Positions 1 to 4,899 are shown, counted from the first letter of the stretch. The stretch is 7,378 bases of DNA from Treponema sp. (GCA_031283905.1 JAITAW010000255.1:1-7378); one strand, 5' to 3'. Made by a program: numbers and translations. The notes: generated from the sequence alone by a model not told the origin.

Positions 1-725
1 TCAGCGGCGATATTAGTATCCCGTATGCGTGATTCGGCGCTTTGCAAGTTTTCCGCGCCAATTTGAACGCCGACGGTAGCCAATTCAAGCCTGTTTTGGA
101 AGCCTCCAAGATCAGCGCGTTGTTTGGAAACTATGTACAACGCATCATCCAGCGTCTTAATAGCATCGTTCGCGTCATCTATGGATGTAAGCTTAATGCT
201 TTCAATACCAAGCGCCCGCGTGTTCATGTTTTCCACATAAAACCGCTCATTCTGTTTTTCATTAGCGCCCACTTGAATCTGCATAACTGTTGACGATTCC
301 CTACCGAATGCGCCGGTTAAAAGCGCCATCCCATTAAATTGGGCATGAGACGCGATCCGGTCTATTTCATCAACGAGTTGGGAAACTTCAACTTGAATCT
401 GCTCACGGTCATCCTCGGTGTAAATGCCGTTCGCCGCCTGTACGGAAAGATCTCTCAGCCGGTGCAGTATATCCTGTGTTTCCTGAAGGTAACCCTCGGT
501 TGTCTGGATAAAAGACACGCCGTTCTGGATGTTTCTGTCCGCCTGATTCAGTCCGCGTATCTGACTTCGGAGTTTCTCGGAAACCGCAAGTCCCGCCGCA
601 TCATCAGCGGCTCTGTTTATCCGCTCTCCCGAACTGAGTTTCTCAATATTGCCGGTTATCTGATTTTGTACAATACCTAATGAACGGTCAACGAATTGAG
701 CGCTTAAATTATGATTTATTACCAT
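1..725 (-). CDS. flaB: Flagellin FlaB core protein, C-terminus cut by window edge
   Basis: Periplasmic flagellar filament core subunit of a spirochaete. Translating the minus strand from the ATG at 725 gives MVINHNLSAQFVDRSLGI and then 241 uninterrupted codons to the left edge. The N-terminal flagellin domain (about residues 1-140) contains NIEKLSSGERINRAADDAAG, RSQIRGLNQ, the VQAANGIY stretch and QIQVEVSQLVDEIDRIASHAQFNG. The C-terminal domain starts near residue 190 and contains SKQRADLGGFQNRLE, GAENLQSAESRIRD and TNIAA, where the window ends. Spirochaete FlaB proteins are about 286 residues, so roughly 40-45 are missing. There is no variable D2/D3 insert, as expected for FlaB. The start is fixed by GGGAGG, five bases upstream. 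It is a close paralogue of the flaB at 919-1761 and lies directly downstream of it on the same strand. A terminator-like hairpin lies just before the ribosome binding site. Confidence 0.95.
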   Translation of the reverse strand, partial: MVINHNLSAQFVDRSLGIVQNQITGNIEKLSSGERINRAADDAAGLAVSEKLRSQIRGLNQADRNIQNGVSFIQTTEGYLQETQDILHRLRDLSVQAANGIYTEDDREQIQVEVSQLVDEIDRIASHAQFNGMALLTGAFGRESSTVMQIQVGANEKQNERFYVENMNTRALGIESIKLTSIDDANDAIKTLDDALYIVSKQRADLGGFQNRLELATVGVQIGAENLQSAESRIRDTNIAA

Positions 726-745
726 TTATTCCTCCCAGCAATAAC

Positions 746-831
746 AAAAAGGATCGCCTGTCAATTTCCACTTAGCTGGACGAACAACAACCGGCTAATC
801 CGGCCGTTTATTCGTTTGACAAACGATCCTT
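746..831 (-). terminator. Terminator-like hairpin in the leader of the downstream flaB
   Basis: Arms at 749-764 and 816-831 pair over 16 positions. Two of the pairs are C/A mismatches on the plus strand but G-U wobbles in minus-strand RNA, so the fold belongs to the flagellin transcript. Nested inside are a 5-bp stem (780-784 with 811-815) and a 4-bp GC stem (792-795 with 803-806). The 3' arm runs straight into UUUUUG, the usual form of an intrinsic terminator. The U-tract ends only about nine bases before the Shine-Dalgarno of the flaB start at 725, and I see no promoter that could fit between. It may therefore act as a partial terminator or attenuator inside the flaB pair, or as a barrier that stabilises the mRNA. 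Confidence 0.7.
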
Positions 832-865
832 CATGCATTGCATACACTCCACTCTTCATGTAGAC

Positions 866-900
866 TCGTGCGGCTCCGCCATGGAGACGGAACCGCACGA
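866..900 (-). terminator. Strong 3' hairpin after the complete flaB
   Basis: Arms 866-878 and 888-900 form a 13-bp stem with a 9-base loop, 18 bases after the flaB stop codon at 919. One pair (874/892) is C/A on the plus strand but G-U in minus-strand RNA, so the stem is fully paired in the flagellin transcript. No U-run follows it on the minus strand, so it may be a 3'-end stabiliser or processing barrier and not a classical intrinsic terminator. Confidence 0.5.
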
Positions 901-918
901 GAAGGCTATGCTACCCGG

Positions 919-1761
919 TTACTGAAGCAGTGAAAGAACAGAATTGGACCTCTGATTTGCCTGGGCAAGCATTGCAGTGCCGGACTGTGACAAAATCTGG
1001 TTCTTGGTGTAAGCAACAGTCTCTGCGGCAATGTTGGTGTCGCGGATGCGGGATTCAGACGCCTGAAGGTTTTCCGCGCCGATGTCAATGCCGCGAATGG
1101 CATGTTCCAGACGATTCTGGTATGCGCCGAGATCGGCCCGCTGCTTGCTGATGATCTTGAGTGCGTTGTCAAAAGTGCCGATAGCGGTATTTGCCTCATC
1201 CGCGCTCTGGAGAGAAACGGGTCCCTGATCGCCGCCGATGCCAAGTGACCCTGCGCTTATCTCACCAATAAAGAGCTGCTCGCGCTGATCCATGTTGGCA
1301 CCGATGTGGAGATACAAGGCTTCCGTACCGCCTTCCTGGGCATACCGTCCGGTAAGCATGTTCAAACCATTAAACTGGGCATGAGAAGCAATGCGATTCA
1401 CTTCGTCAACAAGCTGGGATACTTCCACCTGAATTTGTTCGCGATCTTCAGCGGTATAAACGCCGTTGGCGCTCTGAACACCGAGCTCGCGGAGGCGCTG
1501 CACAATGTCTTGGGTTTCCTGCAGGTAGCCTTCAGTTACCTGAATGAAGGAAATGCCGTCCAAGGCATTGGCGGATGCGCGATTCAAACCGCGGATCTGA
1601 CTACGAAGTTTTTCGGAAACAGCGAGACCGGAAGCATCATCGCCAGCGCGGTTAATGCGAAGACCGGAAGAAAGTTTCTCGATGTTTTTGTTAATAGAAG
1701 TTTGGGTAATACCCAGAGAGCGATCAGCGAACTGAGCGCTTAAGTTGTGGTTGATGATCAT
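919..1761 (-). CDS. flaB: Flagellin FlaB core protein (complete)
   Basis: Structural subunit of the spirochaete periplasmic flagellar filament core, 280 residues. The N-terminal flagellin domain opens with MIINHNLSAQFADRSLGI and continues with NIEKLSSGLRINRAGDDASG, RELGVQSANGVYTAEDREQ and NRIASHAQFNGLNMLTG. The C-terminal domain holds SKQRADLGAYQNRLEHAIRG, GAENLQASESRIRD, then YTKNQILSQSGTAMLAQANQ and ends SVLSLLQ. Length and architecture match treponemal FlaB (about 286 residues, no hypervariable domain). Of several in-frame starts I chose the ATG at 1761: GGGAGG (1773-1768) lies six bases upstream, the ATG at 1767 abuts that site, and homologues start at M-I-I-N-H-N. In the C-terminal helix the segment after RIRD is TNIAAETVAY, where T. 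pallidum FlaB has VDMAKEMVDY. It is transcribed from the promoter at 1851-1879, probably together with the next flaB. Confidence 0.97.
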   Translation of the reverse strand: MIINHNLSAQFADRSLGITQTSINKNIEKLSSGLRINRAGDDASGLAVSEKLRSQIRGLNRASANALDGISFIQVTEGYLQETQDIVQRLRELGVQSANGVYTAEDREQIQVEVSQLVDEVNRIASHAQFNGLNMLTGRYAQEGGTEALYLHIGANMDQREQLFIGEISAGSLGIGGDQGPVSLQSADEANTAIGTFDNALKIISKQRADLGAYQNRLEHAIRGIDIGAENLQASESRIRDTNIAAETVAYTKNQILSQSGTAMLAQANQRSNSVLSLLQ

Positions 1762-1815
1762 AATCATCCTCCCTGAAAGAATATGCCGACAGCATCCGTG
1801 CAACCGGCAGGGATT

Positions 1816-1830
1816 AAGACCAAAGGTCTT
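1816..1830 (-). promoter_or_regulatory. Small hairpin in the flaB 5' leader
   Basis: Inverted repeat AAGACC-AAA-GGTCTT lies about 15-25 bases downstream of the predicted transcription start of flaB, in an untranslated leader of roughly 80 bases. It is a 6-bp stem with a 3-base loop. It may protect the 5' end of an abundant mRNA. The role is inferred. Confidence 0.35.
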
Positions 1831-1842
1831 GTATAGTCCCTT

Positions 1843-1860
1843 ATGTTATAAATATAACAT
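1843..1860. repeat. Perfect palindrome over the flaB -10 region
   Basis: ATGTTATA-AA-TATAACAT is an 8-bp perfect inverted repeat with a 2-base centre. It fully covers the predicted -10 box (1851-1856) of the flaB promoter. The placement would suit a dyadic operator for a repressor, but AT-rich palindromes at -10 boxes can arise by chance. The regulator is unknown. Confidence 0.5.
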
Positions 1861-1879
1861 TACTAGATTTTTTTTGCAA
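1851..1879 (-). promoter_or_regulatory. Sigma70-like promoter of flaB
   Basis: On the minus strand, TTGCAA (1879-1874) is followed after exactly 17 bases by TATATT (1856-1851), preceded by TG one base upstream (extended -10). A-runs on the minus strand at 1868-1875 and in the region 1892-1909 resemble an UP element. Transcription would start near 1845, leaving a leader of about 80 bases before the ATG at 1761. No sigma28-type box was evident, although spirochaete flagellin genes often use one. Confidence 0.6.
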
Positions 1880-1999
1880 GTCGTCTATTTAATTTTTTTT
1901 GTTTTTTTTGCGAATTTTGTGCGCCGAAGGACTAACGCCATCTCTTTGCCGCCAGTGTTGTGTCTGTACACTCCGATAAAGCGGTTAGGTAGAAAATGA

Positions 2000-2345
2000 A
2001 TAATGGTGAAGAAAAAACGGCATCTGCCCCACGCCAGCTTACGGCGTTTGCTCCGTTGCGCAAGTCTACGATACATCTACAAAACGGACAATGTTGGTCA
2101 TTACCAGCACCACGCTGATGACGTTTAACATCAATACGTTTGTATACGGACGGACTTGTACCGGGCGGCTTTACCGGCCTTACACTGCTTATTCTGGAGG
2201 TTTTCGAGTAGTTTTTCCTACACCAGCCTTTCGGCGTTGTACTCTCCCTATTAAACACGGAGTCAGATGCGGTCTGTTTCAAACTCACAAGAAGGCGTTT
2301 CACTTTGCTCTCCGTGCTGATAGCGGTTGTCCACGGATTTCTGAC
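2000..2345 (-). ncRNA. Candidate structured RNA, possibly a solo HEARO/OMEGA-type RNA
   Basis: No reading frame here looks like protein, yet the stretch is rich in short stems that read best on the minus strand. They are a 6-bp stem 2311-2316/2332-2337, a GCC-GAAA-GGC tetraloop hairpin at 2226-2235, a CCGG stem 2161-2164/2174-2177, a bulged 9-bp stem 2112-2120/2129-2139, and a 5-bp stem 2031-2035/2043-2047. In the 2112-2139 stem one pair is C/A on the plus strand but G-U in minus-strand RNA. The overall look (purine-rich joints, GNRA loop) recalls the RNAs that precede IscB nucleases (HEARO, Rfam RF02033). No iscB gene follows, as in known stand-alone copies. The family assignment is from memory of its general form and is uncertain, and the ends are approximate. 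Confidence 0.3.
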
Positions 2346-2482
2346 GGGCTTGAGCCGAAACTGTTTATTCGAGCTTATCCAACTACATGATCCTCTGCTT
2401 TCGGCGGCATTTTGAAGCGATGTCGATAAGCCTGTGTCTGTTCGCCGATGCCACGAACGGAGGCACGGATTTTATCGCCATG

Positions 2483-2513
2483 TTTATTCGCAATAGATCC
2501 CACTGCGAATAAA
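2483..2513. repeat. 10-bp perfect inverted repeat built on TTTATTCGCA
   Basis: TTTATTCGCA (2483-2492) and its exact complement TGCGAATAAA (2504-2513) flank an 11-base loop. The right arm is part of a 16-base sequence that recurs near the atpK leader (4876-4891). No U-run follows on either strand, so a terminator is unlikely. It may be a transposon-end hairpin of IS200/IS605 type, which is inference. Confidence 0.6.
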
Positions 2514-2515
2514 TA
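2500..2515 (-). repeat. 16-base dispersed repeat, copy 1
   Basis: Read on the minus strand this is TATTTATTCGCAGTGG, identical over 16 bases to the plus strand at 4876-4891. A rough estimate puts such a match at about 0.01-0.03 expected by chance in a window this size. Both copies are intergenic and next to hairpins. Confidence 0.6.
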
Positions 2516-2557
2516 GAAACTTTTACAAGCCGCCCAAAGATTAACGGTACCGATGGC

Positions 2558-2592
2558 CTTGCGTGTTTTTTATATACACGCAAGACGCTTGC
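2558..2592. repeat. Two overlapping, mutually exclusive hairpins
   Basis: CTTGCGTGT (2558-2566) pairs with ACACGCAAG (2576-2584) around an AT-rich loop. GCAAG (2580-2584) can instead pair with CTTGC (2588-2592). The layout resembles alternative folds, but the predicted promoter of the next gene lies downstream of it, so it would not be in that mRNA. It could be a cruciform or protein-binding site, or a terminator remnant without a clear U-run. Confidence 0.45.
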
Positions 2593-2608
2593 TCCAAAAA
2601 GAAGCGCA

Positions 2609-2638
2609 TTGCCTTTAACCGTCGGCTTATAGTATACT
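2609..2638 (+). promoter_or_regulatory. Promoter of the radical SAM gene
   Basis: TTGCCT (2609-2614) and TATACT (2633-2638) are separated by 18 bases. The -10 box lies inside the palindrome AGTATACT. A start about seven bases past the -10 falls on or next to the GTG at 2645, implying a leaderless or nearly leaderless mRNA. Confidence 0.55.
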
Positions 2639-2644
2639 GATTGT

Positions 2645-3598
2645 GTGAACAACGCCTTATCCGCATACAAAAACTGCCGTCTCTGTCCCCGCAGATGCGG
2701 CGTTGACCGTTTGGCTGGAAAAGAAGGCTTTTGCGGAGAGACCGCAACGCTTCGTATTGCCGCCGTATCCATTCACCGGGGAGAAGAACCGCCTGTTACA
2801 GGAGCCTGTGGTTCCGGCGCCGTCTTCGTGAGCGGCTGCGCTCTCCAGTGCGCATTTTGTCAGAATTATCAGATTTCTCAACAAGGTATGGGCAAAGCAA
2901 CGACCGAAGCTGAATTTGCGCGAATATGTCTTGCGCTCCAAGAAAAAAACGCGGAAAACATCAACATCGTCACTGGAAGCCACGCGGCGCCATCTCTTGC
3001 CGCCGGAATAAGAGCCGCCCGAAAACAGGGATTGGCCATTCCGGTCATGTGGAATTCTTCCGCATATGAAACGCTCGAATCTCTGTCTCTGCTTGAAGAT
3101 GTGATCGATGCGTATTTGCCGGACTTGAAGACCCTTGATTCCGCAATAGCGGAGCGCTTTTTCAAAGCGGCTGGCTACGGCGAGGCGGCAGCCGCCGCAA
3201 TAAAAAGAATGCTGGAATTTCGTGACCTCCGCTATGAAGGCGCCGTTCTGCGCTCAGGCGTCATTATACGGCACCTTGTGGTACCCGGACACCTTGGCGC
3301 TACGCGGGATGTCCTTCGCTGGTTTGCGGAAAATGTCATGGGAAAAGGCTTGCTTTCGCTTATGACGCAGTACACGCCGGTCCGCAACGGGGATATACCC
3401 AACCGCTCCGTAAACGATGCGGAATACGAGACTGTTCTCGGCTGGCTTGACGAATTCGGCATAGAAGACGGTTTTTATCAGGAATTGACGCCGGACATGT
3501 CCGCGAACAGCGAGTGGCTGCCTGATTTTAACCGCGTCAATTCTTTTCCTTCGAAACTGTCAACGCCGGTCTGGCACTGGCGCACGGGGTTTGTGTGA
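2645..3598 (+). CDS. PflX-family (COG1313) radical SAM protein
   Basis: An iron-sulphur radical SAM protein of 317 residues related to pyruvate formate-lyase activating enzymes; the substrate of the PflX branch is not established. The N-terminus has the family's extra cysteine set C11-x2-C14-PRR-C18-GVDR-LAGKEGFC30. Next comes the H44-RGEEPPVTG stretch, and then FVSGC65-x3-C69-x2-C72-QNY, the radical SAM CX3CX2C motif. Later family-like segments are VTGSH, VMWNSSAYE, DAYLPDLKT, IIRHLVVPGH, LSLMTQYTP and the terminal LPDFN. Length is normal for the family. GTG at 2645 is the only possible start: an in-frame TAG lies at 2630-2632, and the N-terminal cysteine cluster rules out later starts. No Shine-Dalgarno is visible. 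The gene stands alone on the plus strand, convergent with the gene at 3646-4152 (47-base gap), so its job cannot be read from neighbours. Confidence 0.92.
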   Translation: MNNALSAYKNCRLCPRRCGVDRLAGKEGFCGETATLRIAAVSIHRGEEPPVTGACGSGAVFVSGCALQCAFCQNYQISQQGMGKATTEAEFARICLALQEKNAENINIVTGSHAAPSLAAGIRAARKQGLAIPVMWNSSAYETLESLSLLEDVIDAYLPDLKTLDSAIAERFFKAAGYGEAAAAAIKRMLEFRDLRYEGAVLRSGVIIRHLVVPGHLGATRDVLRWFAENVMGKGLLSLMTQYTPVRNGDIPNRSVNDAEYETVLGWLDEFGIEDGFYQELTPDMSANSEWLPDFNRVNSFPSKLSTPVWHWRTGFV

Positions 3599-3645
3599 AC
3601 GCACAGGTGCAAGCGTTTGCAAGGTTGTCCCCGTAACGCCGCCCC

Positions 3646-4152
3646 TCATGCCCGCTTAAACCGTATCTCGCAGAGTCCGTCACCTTTCGCAATGGTCTTT
3701 TGCAGATCAAGGACGCAACCGAAGCTCTCCGCTATGCCGCGGTCGCCCCACATAGCGAAATCACAGAGCCGCGTCATGTCTTCCACGGAGCAACCCTGCT
3801 TTTGCCATGCGTTGACCAGCGGGCAGTAGTGAAAATCAACGTCAAAATTGTCATCCGTTACGCGCCGGATTTTCATTTCAAAAATGAGTCTTCCGGGCAA
3901 ACCGAAGAGTTTCTTCCGCAAGGTTTTAAGGCTCGGTTTTCCGGTGCCGGTACTTGCCGCAATTTCAGCTATAACTCCTCCCTGAAAAAGCCCGCAACGG
4001 CGAATGGCGTTAGGCGCAAAGGATTCAGGGGCAAAGCCTTTTTTCTTCGCTTCATCGCACAAAAGGTAGAGCCACAAAGCCCTATGTTCAAAAAAGTTCC
4101 GTAATTGCCGTATCAGCCACGATTTGTTTTTAGGTTCATTTTTAACGGTCAT
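3646..4152 (-). CDS. L-2-amino-thiazoline-4-carboxylic acid hydrolase family protein
   Basis: 168 residues resembling the ATC hydrolase family (PF14196). The founding Pseudomonas enzyme opens the thiazoline ring on the way to L-cysteine, but most family members in anaerobes are uncharacterised. The C-terminal half carries the recognisable pattern: FDVDFHYC110-PLVNAW, C121, then TRLC130-D131-FAMWGD137, and a finish of LQKTIAKGDGLC161-EIRF. The N-terminal third is basic and helical (IRQLRNFFEHRALWLYLLCDEAKKK), with no signal peptide or membrane segment. The ATG at 4152 has GGGGAGG a few bases upstream. It follows atpF on the same strand after 45 bases holding two hairpins (4163-4197), so it may be the last cistron of the V-ATPase operon. 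A functional link to the ATPase is not apparent. Confidence 0.82.
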   Translation of the reverse strand: MTVKNEPKNKSWLIRQLRNFFEHRALWLYLLCDEAKKKGFAPESFAPNAIRRCGLFQGGVIAEIAASTGTGKPSLKTLRKKLFGLPGRLIFEMKIRRVTDDNFDVDFHYCPLVNAWQKQGCSVEDMTRLCDFAMWGDRGIAESFGCVLDLQKTIAKGDGLCEIRFKRA

Positions 4153-4162
4153 ACATCCTCCC

Positions 4163-4197
4163 CGGCAATGTTGCGCATTGCCGCTGGCATTTTGCCA
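4163..4197 (-). promoter_or_regulatory. Two tandem hairpins between atpF and the hydrolase-like gene
   Basis: In minus-strand RNA, TGGCA-AAA-TGCCA (4197-4185) begins right after the atpF stop codon. CGGCAATG and CATTGCCG (4183-4176 and 4170-4163) form a perfect 8-bp stem with a 5-base loop, ending at the edge of the GGGGAGG ribosome binding site of the next gene. There is no U-run, so read-through is likely. The hairpins may set transcript processing or relative expression of the last cistron. Confidence 0.55.
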
Positions 4198-4536
4198 CTA
4201 CACATGAATTCCAATCGCTTCCCGAATCGAATCCACCAGCGTCTTCCTGCCTTGTATTCTCCCCACCATGCCGGGCAGTTCTACAATGAGGGGGTATTGG
4301 GCGCCGATCTGCCAGTCAATAAGTCTCTCGCCAAGCCAGTCCGCGACTTCCTGGGTCAAGATGAGGATGCGGCAACCCTCAGTGGGAACAACCGTATTTG
4401 TAACCTCATCAAAACCATCGGTAACGCGCCGAAATACGCGGCGGGCTTCCTCTTCGTTATTGGCGGCTATGCCGTCAATACCTACAAATTTGAAGCCCGT
4501 AACCAACTCAGGGTCGCCGATGAAAAAATAGTCCAC
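4198..4536 (-). CDS. atpF: V-type ATP synthase subunit F
   Basis: Small regulatory subunit of the central stalk of V/A-type ATPases (NtpG in Enterococcus), acting in the cytoplasmic V1 head. The 112-residue protein has the family signature: start VDYFFIGDPELVTGFKFVGI, a central ILILTQEVADWLGE strand-helix, and a C-terminal PLIVELPGMVGR followed by SIREAIGI. An upstream in-frame ATG at 4584 would add residues that are only an alternative frame of the end of atpK, so I place the start at GTG 4536, where family proteins begin M-x-Y-x-x-IGD. That GTG is 8 bases after the atpK stop and lacks a visible Shine-Dalgarno, which suggests translational coupling with atpK. Length is typical (about 100-115). 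Confidence 0.92.
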   Translation of the reverse strand: MDYFFIGDPELVTGFKFVGIDGIAANNEEEARRVFRRVTDGFDEVTNTVVPTEGCRILILTQEVADWLGERLIDWQIGAQYPLIVELPGMVGRIQGRKTLVDSIREAIGIHV

Positions 4537-4544
4537 GGCGGCGG

Positions 4545-4850
4545 CTACAGAATGAGTATGAGCAACCCGACCAGAAAGCCCCACAGACAGATACCCTCCG
4601 CAAGACCGACAAAAGGCATGGCTTTCCCCGAAAGCTCGGCGTTCTCACTCATCGCGCCCATTGCCGCGGCTCCGATTTGACCAACCGCAAGACCACCGCC
4701 AAGACAGGCGATACCCACCGCGACCGCCGCCGCGATGTACTTAATCGCCGAACCAGATTCTTGCTCCGCCGTCGCTTCTTCCTGGGCAAACGAAAACACC
4801 CCGGCACAAGCAAACAGAACAAATGCAATAACAATCATTTTACATTTCAT
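4545..4850 (-). CDS. atpK: V-type ATP synthase subunit K (proteolipid)
   Basis: Membrane rotor ring subunit that carries ions through the V0 sector, 101 residues. Residues 1-22 look like a signal peptide (basic start, hydrophobic core, FSFA before Q23). After an acidic linker come two membrane helices: about 36-66, glycine-rich with Q58, and about 77-101, with the ion-binding carboxylate E85 in GLAEGICLWG. One hairpin per subunit, with its own carboxylate, differs from the four-helix NtpK of Enterococcus (about 156 residues). The ATG at 4850 is set by TAAGGAGG six bases upstream; the frame stays open further upstream, but that part reads through the hairpin block at 4900-5066. The usual Thr or Ser after the Glu is Gly here. 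Confidence 0.93.
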   Translation of the reverse strand: MKCKMIVIAFVLFACAGVFSFAQEEATAEQESGSAIKYIAAAVAVGIACLGGGLAVGQIGAAAMGAMSENAELSGKAMPFVGLAEGICLWGFLVGLLILIL

Positions 4851-4875
4851 ACAATTCCTCCTTAAAGGTATCAGA

Positions 4876-4891
4876 TATTTATTCGCAGTGG
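4876..4891 (+). repeat. 16-base dispersed repeat, copy 2
   Basis: TATTTATTCGCAGTGG, identical to the minus strand at 2500-2515. It lies between the atpK ribosome binding site and the hairpin element at 4900-5066, only eight bases from the edge of that element, so it could be part of one end of it. Confidence 0.6.
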
Positions 4892-4899
4892 AGACTCGT

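Larger units (their letters stand above)
2346..2608. other. Gene-free intergenic stretch with inverted repeats
   Basis: I find no credible coding sequence in any frame: the open frames here are short, cross known signals and show no family motif. The stretch contains TTTATTCG at 2363-2370 and two perfect inverted repeats (2483-2513 and 2558-2584). It separates the candidate RNA from the promoter of the radical SAM gene. It may be part of a decayed mobile element. Confidence 0.5.

Noticed and set aside
339..680. Open frame of 113 residues on the plus strand opposite the partial flaB
   Set aside because: Shadow of the flagellin frame; the sense strand has the full FlaB motif set.
758..764. Consensus -35 box TTGACA on the minus strand inside the leader hairpin
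   Set aside because: No -10 box at suitable spacing before the flaB start; the bases are explained by the stem.
866..900. Group II intron domain V-like hairpin
   Set aside because: Lacks the AGC triad, the two-base bulge and any intron-encoded protein; a plain 3' hairpin explains it.
1306..1743. Open frame of 145 residues on the plus strand opposite flaB
   Set aside because: Antisense shadow of the conserved flagellin gene; no family features and no ribosome binding site.
1885..2076. Short lysine-rich minus-strand frame ending KKTKKIK
   Set aside because: The lysines come from the A-tracts upstream of the flaB promoter; no family match.
1932..2303. 123-residue minus-strand open frame in the intergenic region, with a CPFC motif
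   Set aside because: Composition is not protein-like, there is no Shine-Dalgarno, the CxxC is isolated with no zinc-ribbon or HNH partner, and RNA stems cross it.
2091..2390. 99-residue plus-strand open frame
   Set aside because: No recognisable motif, no good start context; it overlaps the candidate structured RNA on the other strand.
3607..3620. Inverted repeat TGCAA-GCGT-TTGCA between the convergent genes as a terminator
   Set aside because: Only 5 bp with no T-run on either strand; too weak to call.
4198..4584. Longer atpF start at ATG 4584
   Set aside because: The extra 16 residues are a shifted reading of the end of atpK and have no counterpart in subunit F.
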